Positions 16,875 to 28,112 of a DNA stretch of 64,000 nucleotides are shown here, piece by piece; the stretch's first letter is position 1; every line of letters starts with the position of its first letter. Origin of the DNA: Pseudoxanthomonas suwonensis 11-1 (lineage in GTDB: Bacteria > Pseudomonadota > Gammaproteobacteria > Xanthomonadales > Xanthomonadaceae); contig NC_014924.1 of NCBI RefSeq assembly GCF_000185965.1, forward strand, positions 1,116,001 to 1,180,000, written 5' to 3'. Position numbers and translations under genes: made by a program. Below the pieces are notes generated by a model. It was not told the origin of the DNA, did no database searches, and was given only the letters and a program-made list of their open reading frames with translations.

Positions 16875-16913
16875 TTTGCTTGGGAAATCGGACTCTGACC
16901 CCAGTTTTTTGTT

Positions 16914-17522
16914 TCAGCGGCGGTTGCCGAGCAGGCCCATGCCGAGCTTGAGCAGGTCGCTGGCATCGACGTCGCCGTCGCCGTCGCGGTCCAGCAGCGA
17001 CTCGAGTACGCCGCCGCCTGCCTGGCTTGCCTGGGCGCGTTCCTGGCCGAGCAGCTGGCCGAGGCCGCCCGCGTCGAGGCCCTGGGCGCTGCTGCGTTTG
17101 GCCAGGAAGGACAGCACGATCGGCGCCAGCACCGTCAGCAGCTGCATCGCCTGGCCGCTGCCAAGGCCGGTGGCCTGGCCCAGGCCCTGTGCCGCGCGCG
17201 GCTGGGCGCCGCCGAGGATGTGGCCGAGGATCGCCGCGCCATTGGTCTGGCGGCTGCCGCCGCCCCCGCCCAGCACCGCACCGAGCAGGCCACCAAGGTC
17301 GGGACCGGCGGCGTGGTCGCGCTGCAGGGCACCGAACAGGGCTTCCGCGCCCTGGGGCTGGGCGCTGTTGCGACCCAGCGCCCCGAGCAGCAGCGGCAGG
17401 GCCGTGGCCACCGCGTTGCCGGCCTGGTCCTGGTCGGTGCCGAGCTGGCGCGCGATCTGCTGCATGGGCGCCCCCTGCAACTGGGCGAACAGTTCCCGGG
17501 CGAGCGGCGGTTGCTGCGTCAT
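16914..17522 (-). CDS. DUF937 (YidB-like) protein with C-terminal EF-hand-like loop
   Basis: A 202-residue protein of the DUF937 family: MTQQPPLARELFAQLQGAPMQQIARQLGTDQDQAGNAVATALPLLLGALGRN is the typical start, with Gly/Ala/Leu-rich helices throughout. Near the C-terminus DRDGDGDVDASDLLKL matches a calcium-binding EF-hand/dockerin loop (D-x-D-x-D). No signal peptide is visible. Family function is unknown. Two hairpins separate the start from the katG stop, and the gene probably has its own promoter; its 3' end runs into the bidirectional terminator. Confidence 0.75.
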   Translation of the reverse strand: MTQQPPLARELFAQLQGAPMQQIARQLGTDQDQAGNAVATALPLLLGALGRNSAQPQGAEALFGALQRDHAAGPDLGGLLGAVLGGGGGSRQTNGAAILGHILGGAQPRAAQGLGQATGLGSGQAMQLLTVLAPIVLSFLAKRSSAQGLDAGGLGQLLGQERAQASQAGGGVLESLLDRDGDGDVDASDLLKLGMGLLGNRR

Positions 17523-17603
17523 GGCGGTCTGCTCCCGATGGTGGAAGGCCACGATACGCCCGCCGCAGGCGGGCGGGTACACACGCCCGGCCCGGAAGAC
17601 AAG

Positions 17604-17628
17604 CGGCCCGGCGCAGTGCGCCGGGCCG
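17604..17628 (-). terminator. katG terminator
   Basis: CGGCCCGGCGC-AGT-GCGCCGGGCCG: a perfect 11-bp stem located 26 bp beyond the katG stop. A second short hairpin (CCCGCC-GCA-GGCGGG) is at 17559-17573. The T-run is weak on both strands. Confidence 0.6.
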
Positions 17629-17653
17629 TCGTGCCACTGCATGGCCGCAGCGA

Positions 17654-20146
<2,493 letters not shown>

Positions 20147-21214
20147 TTACTCCGGACGCGGCGTGGTGGAAGTGCTGGGCGGCAGCACCGGGTTGGCCAC
20201 CTGCGGCTGGCGCCCGGTCAGCGTTTGCAGGAAGCGGGTGATGGACTGCACCTCGGTGGCGTCCAGCTCGTGTCCCAGCTGGGCACTGCCCATGATCGCC
20301 ACCGCCTGGCCCAGGTCCCAGACCTGGCCACTGTGGAAGTAAGGCGCGGTCAGGGCCACGTTGCGCAACGGTGCGGCACGGAACACGTATTCGTCCGAGG
20401 CGGTCTGGGTCACCGCGAAGCGACCCTTGTCGCCGGAGGGCAGCACGTCGGCGCCGGGACGCTCGACCACGCCGAACGGGTAGTAGGCCTGGCCGCCGAA
20501 GTTGGGGCCGGAATGGCAGGCCACGCAGCCCTTGTCGATGAACAGCGACAGGCCGCGCAGCTCGGTCGCGTCGAGGCTCCCCTTGCCGGCGAGGAACCGG
20601 TCGAAGCGCGAGTCCGGCGTCACCAGGGTCGTCTCGAAGGCCTCGAGCGCGCGCGCCATGTTCTCGAAGCTCACCGGCTGGTCTTCGCCCGGGAATGCCC
20701 GGGCGAAGGCCTCGACGTAGGCGGGCATGCTGCGCAGGGTGGCTTCCACCCGCCCGGGCGTGTTGTTCATCTCGACGCTGGCCTGCACCGGACCCTTGGC
20801 CTGCTCCTTGAGGTCGGCGGCGCGCCCGTCCCAGAACTGGGCGACGTTGAGCACCGCGTTGAGCACGGTCGGCGAGTTGCGCGGCCCCTTCTGCCAGCCG
20901 TGGCCGATCGAGGTCGGCACATTGTCGGCGCCGCCGGTGGCGATGTTGTGGCAGCTGTTGCAGCTCAGCACGTGGCTGCGCGACAGGCGCGGCTCGAACC
21001 ACAGCGACTTGCCCAGTTCTACCTGAGCGGCTGTGATCTCCTGCCCGCGCACCTCGTCCACACTGTGCGGGATCGCACCGAACAGCGTGTTGGCGGTCTC
21101 GCGCAGCGCGGTCGCGTCGGGTGCATCGGTCGCGCGTGCGGGCATCGCGGTGCAAAGGCCGGCACAGGCGAGGGCAAGGGCGGCGGCAAGCATGGTGGTG
21201 CCGTGGTGGCGCAT
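20147..21214 (-). CDS. Di-haem cytochrome c peroxidase
   Basis: Periplasmic peroxidase that reduces hydrogen peroxide with electrons from c-type cytochromes, 355 residues. A signal peptide (MRHHGTTMLAAALALACAGLCTAMPARA) leads to the mature protein. Two haem-binding motifs are present, CNSCH near residue 90 and CVACH near residue 235, and the linking segment has the family pattern FWDGRAADLKEQAKGPVQASVEMNN. An in-frame ATG 19 codons earlier is rejected because the signal peptide begins here. It precedes katG by 264 bp on the same strand and is divergent from the yafY-type gene, so it may have its own promoter in the 124-bp gap. Confidence 0.9.
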   Translation of the reverse strand: MRHHGTTMLAAALALACAGLCTAMPARATDAPDATALRETANTLFGAIPHSVDEVRGQEITAAQVELGKSLWFEPRLSRSHVLSCNSCHNIATGGADNVPTSIGHGWQKGPRNSPTVLNAVLNVAQFWDGRAADLKEQAKGPVQASVEMNNTPGRVEATLRSMPAYVEAFARAFPGEDQPVSFENMARALEAFETTLVTPDSRFDRFLAGKGSLDATELRGLSLFIDKGCVACHSGPNFGGQAYYPFGVVERPGADVLPSGDKGRFAVTQTASDEYVFRAAPLRNVALTAPYFHSGQVWDLGQAVAIMGSAQLGHELDATEVQSITRFLQTLTGRQPQVANPVLPPSTSTTPRPE

Positions 21215-21338
21215 GGTGGTTCTCCGGGTGGGCCGTAACGGAGTTATCGGTCCCGCGGGCACCCAGGGCATTGACTGCGATCAACCAGGCCGCCGCGGCT
21301 ATGCTTGGAGTCCCGCCGTGCAAGCCCATTGCCCACGC

Positions 21339-22040
21339 ATGACCACCCGCGCCACGCGCCTGCTGCGGATGCTCGACGAACTGCGCCAGCGGCGCGGGGC
21401 GGTGCGTGGCGCACAGCTGGCCGAACGCCTGGGCGTAAGCCTGCGCACCGTGTACCGCGACATCGAGGTCCTGCGTTCGCAGGGCGCGGAGATCGACGGC
21501 GATGCCGGCGTCGGTTACCGCCTGCGTCCGGGCTTCGTGATGCCGCCGATGATGTTCCCCACCGAGGAACTGGAAGCGCTGGTACTGGGCGCGCGCTGGG
21601 TCGCCTCGCATGCCGACCCGGCGCTGGCATCCGCCGCCAATCGCGCACTGCTCAGGATCACCGGCGTGCTGCCCGAGTCCCTGCGCCTTGAAGTCGAGAC
21701 CAGCGGCCTGTTCGCTCCCCACTGGGGCCAGCGCGAACCCGAGCCCTGGGTGCCGGCGCTGCGGATCGCGATCCGCGAGGGCCACGCGGTACGCATGCAC
21801 TACCGCGATGCCGAAGGCCGCGACAGCGAACGCGTGGTCTGGCCCTTCGCCATGGCCTTCCTCGACGACCTGCGCCTGATCGCCGCCTGGTGCGAGAGCC
21901 GTAATGATTTCCGCCATTTCCGGGCCGACCGGGTGCTGTCGCTGGAAAGCACCGGGCACCGCTATCCCGAGACCCGGCACCAGCTGCTGCGAAGCTGGGA
22001 GCAGCAGTGCCTTCGCCAGCGCGTGGGCCCGGAGCAGTGA
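21339..22040 (+). CDS. YafY-type HTH/WYL transcriptional regulator
   Basis: A 233-residue DeoR-like regulator. The N-terminal winged helix reads MTTRATRLLRMLDELRQRRGAVRGAQLAERLGVSLRTVYRDIEVLRSQGAEI, and the C-terminal WYL-type ligand domain has VVWPFAMAFLDDLRLIAAWCESRNDFRHFRADRV. Members sense nucleotides or other small molecules. It lies 151 bp upstream of a GST-GFA pair on the same strand, and a perfect inverted repeat sits in that gap, so these genes are its likely targets. The open frame extends upstream into a non-homologous region; this ATG matches relatives. Confidence 0.88.
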   Translation: MTTRATRLLRMLDELRQRRGAVRGAQLAERLGVSLRTVYRDIEVLRSQGAEIDGDAGVGYRLRPGFVMPPMMFPTEELEALVLGARWVASHADPALASAANRALLRITGVLPESLRLEVETSGLFAPHWGQREPEPWVPALRIAIREGHAVRMHYRDAEGRDSERVVWPFAMAFLDDLRLIAAWCESRNDFRHFRADRVLSLESTGHRYPETRHQLLRSWEQQCLRQRVGPEQ

Positions 22041-22124
22041 CAGCAGCTCTTCCGCTGGGAGAGCGGCAGGGGAAAGGGGGGCAGAGGATCGGGAGCGCGG
22101 GACGGCCGAGGGACGGGCGCACGC

Positions 22125-22145
22125 TGCTGACATCAGCTGTCAGCA
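22125..22145 (+). promoter_or_regulatory. Inverted-repeat operator before the GST-GFA pair
   Basis: Arms TGCTGACA and TGTCAGCA are exact complements separated by TCAGC. The site ends 46 nt before the GST ATG, where a repressor or activator would act. The adjacent YafY-type protein is the obvious candidate; no second copy is seen before its own gene. Confidence 0.5.
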
Positions 22146-22191
22146 GCCCCGCCGCAGACTCCGGTTTCCTTCCCGGCAACGGAGACGACCG

Positions 22192-22830
22192 ATGGGCAAG
22201 ACGCTGACCTTCTACACCAACCCCCAGTCGCGGGCGCGGATCACCCGCTGGATGCTGGAGGAGACCGGCCTGCCGTACGAGGAGGTCGTGCTGGAATTCG
22301 GCGCGGCGATGAAGTCGCCCCAATACCTGGCGATCAACCCCATGGGCAAGGTCCCGGCGATCCGCCACGGCGACGTGGTGGTCACCGAGAATGCGGCGAT
22401 CTGCGCCTACCTCGCCGACCTGGTGCCTGGGAAGGGCCTGGCGCCGCCGCCGGGTTCCCCGGAGCGCGGCAGCTACTACCGCTGGTTGTTCTTCCTCGCC
22501 GGTCCGGTGGAATCGCTGCTCACGGCCAAGCATGCGGGCGCGCTGGCGGCCCCACTGTCGGCCGGGTATGGCACCGAGGAGGACGTGCTGCGCACGCTTG
22601 AGCAGGCCGTGGCTGGTCGCGAGCACCTGGCCGGCGACCGCTTTACTGCTGCGGACCTGATGATGGCCGCGTTCCTTGGCTACTACATGATGATCGGGCT
22701 GATCGAGAAGCGCCCGGCGTTCACTGCCTTCGCCCAGCTGCACGCCTCGCGTCCGGCGGCGATCGCGGCGAACGCGCGCGACAACGAACTGGCAGCACGG
22801 GCCGGCACGCCACAGGGCCAGGAAGGCTGA
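22192..22830 (+). CDS. Glutathione S-transferase family protein
   Basis: A 212-residue GST with an N-terminal thioredoxin fold: MGKTLTFYTNPQSRARITRWMLEETGLPYEEVVLEF, the cis-proline segment GKVPAIRHGDVVVTENAAICAYLAD (glutathione gamma-glutamyl contact at the E-N/S position), and a helical C-terminal domain with the capping motif FTAADLMMAAFL. The catalytic residue near position 13 is probably Ser. It is followed after 2 bp by a GFA-family gene, giving a two-gene unit of glutathione-linked functions behind a YafY-type regulator. GGAG lies 10 nt before the ATG. Substrate unknown. Confidence 0.9.
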   Translation: MGKTLTFYTNPQSRARITRWMLEETGLPYEEVVLEFGAAMKSPQYLAINPMGKVPAIRHGDVVVTENAAICAYLADLVPGKGLAPPPGSPERGSYYRWLFFLAGPVESLLTAKHAGALAAPLSAGYGTEEDVLRTLEQAVAGREHLAGDRFTAADLMMAAFLGYYMMIGLIEKRPAFTAFAQLHASRPAAIAANARDNELAARAGTPQGQEG

Positions 22831-22832
22831 CC

Positions 22833-23291
22833 GTGGAGAACCTCTACAGCGGCAGCTGTCACTGCGGCGCGGTGCGTTACCGCGCCAGGCTCGACCTCGC
22901 GGCCGGCACCTGCTGCTGCAACTGCCGCTGCTGCGCGAAGATCCGCAGCTGGGGGGCGCTGGCGAGCGACTTCGAGCTGCTGCAGGGCGGCGAGGTGCTG
23001 GGTGACTACGTCAAGGTCCGGGACGACGCCAGTATCCACCACCACTTCTGCACCCGCTGCGGCGTGACCGTGTACGGTCATGGCTACGTCCCGGAGGTTG
23101 GCAGGGCGTTCGTGGCAGTGCAGCTCAGCACCCTGGGCGGCGCCAGCATCAAGGAGCCCGTATCCGGCGCGGTGCGCCACTCCGAGGGACGCAACGACAA
23201 TCCGCGCGAACCCCGGCTAACACCACGCCGTAGGCGCAGCCGCTCCGCGTCCGCGGGAGGGGTCGGGGAGAAGGTCGGTACCGCGGCGTAA
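22833..23291 (+). CDS. GFA/CENP-V family zinc protein
   Basis: Member of the glutathione-dependent formaldehyde-activating (GFA) fold, 152 residues from a GTG start 2 bp after the GST stop. Zinc-binding cysteines are visible: SCHCGAVRY near residue 8, CCCNCRCC near residue 26, and HHHFCTRCGVTVYG near residue 70. The core ends around SEGRNDNPREP; the last 25 residues are Arg/Ser/Gly-rich and are encoded by repeat-like DNA, so the original C-terminus may have been replaced. Many family members have unproven activity, so a formaldehyde role is only suggested. Translation is likely coupled to the GST. Confidence 0.82.
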   Translation: MENLYSGSCHCGAVRYRARLDLAAGTCCCNCRCCAKIRSWGALASDFELLQGGEVLGDYVKVRDDASIHHHFCTRCGVTVYGHGYVPEVGRAFVAVQLSTLGGASIKEPVSGAVRHSEGRNDNPREPRLTPRRRRSRSASAGGVGEKVGTAA

Positions 23292-23444
23292 CTGGCACCC
23301 CTGGCATGGCCGGGATGCCGGCCCTCACGCTTGTTACCTCTCTCCACGCCGTCCGGCATCCGCAGGATGCAGGCGTTCGACATCACTGGCGTCGGTGGCG
23401 TGCAGGCGTTCCGCCTCAGCCGCAGAGAGAGGGGAGGACGTGTG

Positions 23445-23474
23445 GTAGCCCGGGTAAGCGAAGCGCACCCGGGG
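23445..23474. repeat. REP-like GTAGCCCGGG palindrome
   Basis: An imperfect palindrome of the form GTAGCCCGGG-TAAGCGAAGCGCA-CCCGGGG, a type found scattered between genes in many proteobacteria. Related elements lie near 3699 and 4419. It sits in the 294-bp gap between the convergent GFA and mutS genes, which otherwise holds only low-complexity GC-rich DNA. Confidence 0.5.
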
Positions 23475-23585
23475 ACACACCATCCGGTCTCGACGCGTAG
23501 TGGCCAGTGGTTGTACGCATGGCGTACCCGCATGCAGCCTTCGACCTTGTCCGGGCCGCGAGCCGGCGCATGCTCCGGAGGCGCG

Positions 23586-26183
23586 TTAAAGCAGCGATTT
23601 CAGCCGGTACAGCGCCTCGAGCGCCTGCTTCGGCGTCAGCTCGTCCGGGTCCAGCGCGGCCAGTGCTTCCTGCGCGGCCGACGGCGCCTGCGCGAACAGG
23701 CCGAACTGCTGCGGGGCATCCAGCGCCTGCGGCGCGACCTCGGCCGCGTGTGTTTCGCGGCCACGCTGCTCGAGTTCGGCCAGGCGACGGCGTGCCTGCG
23801 CCAGCGTCGCCTTGGGCAGGCCGGCCAGCGCCGCCACCTGCAGGCCGAAGCTGCGGTCGGCCGCGCCGTCGCGCACCGCGTGCATGAACACCAGCGAATC
23901 GCCGTGCTCGACCGCGTCCAGGTGCACGTTGGCGATGCCGCTCTCCGGCGTGGCCAGCGAGGTCAGTTCGAAGTAGTGGGTGGCGAACAGGGTCCAGCAG
24001 CGGTTGACCGTGGCCAGGTGGCGCGCGACCGCGTCGGCCAAGGCGAGGCCGTCGTAGGTCGAGGTGCCGCGGCCGATCTCGTCCATCAGTACCAGCGACT
24101 GCTCGGTGGCGTGGTGGAGGATGTAGCTGGTCTCGGCCATCTCCACCATGAAGGTGGACTGGCCGCGGGCCAGGTCGTCGCCGGCGCCGATGCGGGTGAG
24201 GATGCGGTCGATCGGGCCGATCACCGCGCGGCTGGCCGGCACGAAGCTGCCGATGTGCGCCAACAGCACGATCAGCGCGTTCTGGCGCATGTAGGTGCTC
24301 TTGCCGCCCATGTTCGGGCCGGTGATCACCAGCATCCGCCGCGCCTGGCCGTCGCGGTCGCCGTACAGCTCCAGGTCGTTGGGCTCGAACGGTTCCTCGC
24401 GCACCGCCTCGACCACCGGATGGCGGCCGCGCTCGATGCACAGGCAGGGTGAGTCGGTCAGCTCCGGGCGCGCCCAGTCCAGCGCCTGCGCGCGTTCGGC
24501 GAAGGCGGCCAGCACGTCCAGCTCGCTGAGCGCGCCGGCGCAGCGCTTGAGCGGCTCCAGCACGGTGTTGAGCGAATCCAGCAGCGCCTCGTACAGGAAC
24601 TTCTCGCGCGCCAGCGCACGCTCGCGCGCGGACAGCACCTTGTCCTCGAAGGACTTCAGCTCCTCGGTGATGTAGCGCTCGGCGCCGGTCAGGGTCTGGC
24701 GCCGGGTGTAATGCACCGGCGCCTTGTCGGACTGGCCCTTGCTGATCTCGATGTAATAGCCGTGGACGCGGTTGTAGCCGACCTTCAGGGTTGCAATCCC
24801 GGTGGCCGCGCGCTCGCGCGCCTCCAGGTCGACCAGGAACTGGTCGGCATTGGTGGACAGGCGGCGCAGCTCGTCCAGCTCGGCGTCATGGCCCTCGGCG
24901 ATCACGCCGCCGTCGGCCAGCTTCAGCGGTGGCTGCGGTGCAACCGCCGAGGCCAGCAGGTGTGCGGTCTCGTCATGCTGGCCCAGCTCGTCCGACAGCG
25001 CTTGCAGCCGCGGCGAATCCAGCGGCGCCAGTGCCTGGCGGATGCCGGGCAGCAGGGCGAGCGCATCGCGCAGGGTCGACAGGTCGCGCGGGCGCGCCGA
25101 GCGCAGGGCTACGCGGGTGAGGATGCGTTCGACATCGCCCAGGCCGCGGAAGCCGTCGCGCAGGTCGGCATCGGCGCGCTGCTCGATCAGCGTGGCCACC
25201 GCATGGTGGCGGCCGCCGAGGACGTTGCGGTCGCGCAGCGGACGGTGCAGCCAGCGGCGCAGCAGGCGTCCGCCCATCGGGGTGATGGTCGAATCCAGCA
25301 CGCCCAGCAGGGTGTGGCGGGTCTGGCCGTCGACCCGGGTGTCCAGCTCCAGGTGGCGGCGGGTCGCTGCGTTCATCGCGATCGCCTCGCCGGAGGTCTC
25401 CAGCGCGATCGAGGTCAGGTGCGGCAGCTGCTGCTTCTGGGTTTCCTCGACGTAGCCCAGCAGCGCGCCGGCGGCGGCGATCGCCAGCGGACGGTCGTCG
25501 ATGCCGAAGCCGGTGAGGTCGTGCAGGCCGAAGAAGCGCAGCAGCTGGCGACGGCCGCTGTCCGGATCGAACAGCCACGGTGGCCGGCGGCGCAGCGCAC
25601 CGGCGGACAGCGGCGGCCAGCCTTCCTCGTCCGGCACCAGCAGTTCGGCCGGCTCCAGGCGCGCCAGTTCGGCTTCCAGCTGGTCGGCGTTCTCGACCTC
25701 GCTGACCAGGAAGCGGCCGGCGGAAAGATCGGCCCAGGCCAGGCCGTAGCCGGAACGCCCGCGTGCCACCGCCATCAGCAGGGTGTCGCGGCGCTCGTCC
25801 AGCAGCGCCTCGTCGGTGACCGTGCCGGGGGTGACGATCCGCACCACCTTGCGCTCGACCAGGCCCTTGCTCGCCGCCGGGTCGCCGATCTGCTCGCAGA
25901 TCGCCACCGATTCGCCCAGCGCCACCAGCCGCGCCAGGTAGCCCTCGTAGGCATGCACCGGCACGCCGGCCATCGGGATCGGCGCGCCGCCGGAGCTGCC
26001 GCGCTGGGTCAGGGTGATGTCGAGCAGGCGCGCGGCCTTGCGCGCGTCGTCGTAGAACAGCTCGTAGAAGTCGCCCATCCGGAAGAACAGCAGCAGGTCC
26101 GGGTACTCCGCCTTGGCGGCGAAGAACTGCTTCATCAGCGGGGTGTGCTCGGGCGCTGCTGGCTTGTCTGCGGTCCTGGACAT
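23586..26183 (-). CDS. mutS: DNA mismatch repair protein MutS
   Basis: Mismatch-recognition ATPase, 865 residues, full length. The mismatch-wedge Phe-x-Glu motif lies in [15 protein letters not shown] near residue 35. The connector, lever and clamp domains follow, then the ATPase with Walker [14 protein letters not shown], Walker [17 protein letters not shown] and the helix-turn-helix dimer region. The extreme C-terminus has the beta-clamp/tetramer-type tail [21 protein letters not shown]. The stop is 50 bp after the diguanylate cyclase in the same direction of transcription, the latter lying upstream, so both may share a transcript. Confidence 0.97.
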   Translation of the reverse strand: MSRTADKPAAPEHTPLMKQFFAAKAEYPDLLLFFRMGDFYELFYDDARKAARLLDITLTQRGSSGGAPIPMAGVPVHAYEGYLARLVALGESVAICEQIGDPAASKGLVERKVVRIVTPGTVTDEALLDERRDTLLMAVARGRSGYGLAWADLSAGRFLVSEVENADQLEAELARLEPAELLVPDEEGWPPLSAGALRRRPPWLFDPDSGRRQLLRFFGLHDLTGFGIDDRPLAIAAAGALLGYVEETQKQQLPHLTSIALETSGEAIAMNAATRRHLELDTRVDGQTRHTLLGVLDSTITPMGGRLLRRWLHRPLRDRNVLGGRHHAVATLIEQRADADLRDGFRGLGDVERILTRVALRSARPRDLSTLRDALALLPGIRQALAPLDSPRLQALSDELGQHDETAHLLASAVAPQPPLKLADGGVIAEGHDAELDELRRLSTNADQFLVDLEARERAATGIATLKVGYNRVHGYYIEISKGQSDKAPVHYTRRQTLTGAERYITEELKSFEDKVLSARERALAREKFLYEALLDSLNTVLEPLKRCAGALSELDVLAAFAERAQALDWARPELTDSPCLCIERGRHPVVEAVREEPFEPNDLELYGDRDGQARRMLVITGPNMGGKSTYMRQNALIVLLAHIGSFVPASRAVIGPIDRILTRIGAGDDLARGQSTFMVEMAETSYILHHATEQSLVLMDEIGRGTSTYDGLALADAVARHLATVNRCWTLFATHYFELTSLATPESGIANVHLDAVEHGDSLVFMHAVRDGAADRSFGLQVAALAGLPKATLAQARRRLAELEQRGRETHAAEVAPQALDAPQQFGLFAQAPSAAQEALAALDPDELTPKQALEALYRLKSLL

Positions 26184-26233
26184 CGGCTCGGGGATATTGC
26201 GGGGCCGCCGATTGTACCGGCCCCGCGCCCGGC

Positions 26234-27688
26234 TCAGTCCTGCCCGGCGTGGTGGCCGGGCGGCTCGGGCAGCGGACCGTCGGCCACCACGACGCGGTCG
26301 CGGCCGGCGCGCTTGGCTTGGTACATGGCCGCATCGGCGCGGGCGAGCACGCGCTCGTAGTCCGGGTGGCCGTCCTGGACGGCCACGCCAATGCTGGCGC
26401 TCAACTGCAGGCGGGTGCCGTCGGACAATGCCAGCGGTGCCCCGGAGATCGCGCGGCGCAGGGCGTGGGCGATGGCCACCGCCTCGGTCTGGCTGACCGA
26501 GCCCAGCACCGCCACGAATTCCTCGCCGCCGTAGCGGAACAGGTAGTCGCTGCCGCGGGTGTTCTCGACCAGGATCGCGGCCACGTGCTGCAGGGCGCGG
26601 TCGCCGGCCTCGTGGCCGTGGCCGTCATTGATCGCCTTGAAGTGGTCCAGGTCCAGCATCAGCACCGCGAACTGGCGGCCGGTGCTGGCCTGCAGCGCGA
26701 CCTCGCGACGCAGGATGGTCGGCAGGAAGCGGCGGTTGAGCAGGCGGGTGAGCGCGTCGCGGCCGGACTCCAGGTCGCCGATGCCTTCGAACAGGATGCC
26801 GACCAGGTCGCGGATCGCTGCGGTCCAGCCGCGGATGTCGTCCAGCAGGACTCGCCGCCCGGCCGCGCTGGTGGCAGGCGGCAGGCGTTCGCGCAGGGCC
26901 GCGTCGATGCGCTCGGCCAGCTCGCCGACCTGGCGGGTCTCGCTGGTTTCGCCGAAGCTGGCCAGGCCCTTGTGCAGGAACCACAGGCCGAACTCCGAGC
27001 GCGACAGCAGCAGGCCTTCCAGCGGCCCGGGCTGCTCGGCGGTCAGCGCGTAGAGCAGGGTGTTCTCCCAGGCCAGCAGGAGCGCGCGCTGGCGCTCGCG
27101 CTCGGTGCCCACGTTCTGGATCAGCGAGAACAGGCGGAACGAGCCGTCCAGCTCGCCGGCGGCCTCGCGCGAGCGGGTGTAGGCGCGGGTCATCGATTCC
27201 AGCGCCAGGTCGAACAACCCGTCCAGCTGCAGGCTCGCCGCGAGCGCCTCGGCATGGCTGCCGGCACCGCTGGCGATGCCTTCGTGCATCCGCTCCTTGA
27301 GCAGGCGCATGCCGCGCCCGACCAGGTCGACCGGGATGCCGATGCGCGCATGCACCTGGCCGACGTGTTCCTGGAGCTGGTGCAGGGCCTCGACCGCGGC
27401 GGCATCGGCCTGCACCAGCTGGTGCAGCCACCTCTGCATCGAAGGCTTGAGCCGCGCCTGCACCTGGCCGGGGTCCAGGAAGCGGTTGGCCCGCGGGTCC
27501 TGGAGCATGCCGTCGTAGAAGTGGTCGGCCAGCGCGGGGGCGAGCTCGGCCACCAGCCCGTGGAGCAGGTGCGCGACGGCGGGATCCACCGACTGCAGGC
27601 GCCGGGTCCAGTCGGCGATCAGGCGCGGATCGGTGGGCGCTGCAGTGGGGGATCCGGAGCGTGCGGCCATGTCACGTAAACCATCCAT
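26234..27688 (-). CDS. Globin-coupled diguanylate cyclase (oxygen sensor)
   Basis: Makes cyclic di-GMP from GTP, probably controlled by oxygen at a haem. In the 484-residue product, residues 15-165 form a sensor globin with [27 protein letters not shown] and the proximal-histidine segment [19 protein letters not shown] (His113), as in E. coli DosC/YddV. A helical middle domain follows. The C-terminal GGDEF domain has GGEEF at 387-391 and the product-inhibition site RGSD at 378-381 with the correct five-residue gap. A GATAAT -10 lies 7 nt before this ATG, hinting at a leaderless message; the open frame upstream lacks homology. Cognate targets are not in the window. Confidence 0.9.
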   Translation of the reverse strand: MDGLRDMAARSGSPTAAPTDPRLIADWTRRLQSVDPAVAHLLHGLVAELAPALADHFYDGMLQDPRANRFLDPGQVQARLKPSMQRWLHQLVQADAAAVEALHQLQEHVGQVHARIGIPVDLVGRGMRLLKERMHEGIASGAGSHAEALAASLQLDGLFDLALESMTRAYTRSREAAGELDGSFRLFSLIQNVGTERERQRALLLAWENTLLYALTAEQPGPLEGLLLSRSEFGLWFLHKGLASFGETSETRQVGELAERIDAALRERLPPATSAAGRRVLLDDIRGWTAAIRDLVGILFEGIGDLESGRDALTRLLNRRFLPTILRREVALQASTGRQFAVLMLDLDHFKAINDGHGHEAGDRALQHVAAILVENTRGSDYLFRYGGEEFVAVLGSVSQTEAVAIAHALRRAISGAPLALSDGTRLQLSASIGVAVQDGHPDYERVLARADAAMYQAKRAGRDRVVVADGPLPEPPGHHAGQD

Positions 27689-27694
27689 GGGGAA

Positions 27695-27700
27695 ATTATC
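27695..27700 (-). promoter_or_regulatory. -10 hexamer of the diguanylate cyclase gene
   Basis: GATAAT on the minus strand ends 7 nt before the ATG at 27688. Transcription would start at or beside the A of the start codon. No clear -35 is present. Confidence 0.4.
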
Positions 27701-28112
27701 GCGCCGTGGGTACGTCCCGTGCGCTGAACGTGGCACACGCGATGGTCTTGACTGCGCCCAACAGGAACGTGCCGGTCGCCCCGGACAGGACTGGGGAAGC
27801 CAGCCGGATGGTGGCGCGTCGCGGGCAGGGCGAGAGCCACATCGGACGATTCCGGATGACTTGTTCGCATCCCGCATGACTGCTTATCCGCGCCGTCGTG
27901 GTGCGGGTTAATGAACGGCACCAAGGAAGTGCGGATTTCGCTCCATCAGGAGGACGAATCCGCGTTTCCTGCGAATTATCCCGTGGCATCCGTGGAGCGA
28001 TTCACGGTTTGCCCGGCGAACATAATCCTGTTGTGATGCTGCACTGCACCAATCGCTCGGTGCAGAGGGGAGAGGGAGTCCAGAGAGAACCATCACCGAT
28101 TCCGGAGGCAGC
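27701..28112. other. Divergent spacer between the diguanylate cyclase and a TonB-dependent receptor
   Basis: About 410 bp, less GC-rich than its surroundings, with no gene. A CATAAT hexamer at about 28021 is a possible -10 for the receptor, leaving a leader near 85 nt. The receptor's ATG is preceded by GGAGGCAGC. No operator palindrome stood out. Confidence 0.4.
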
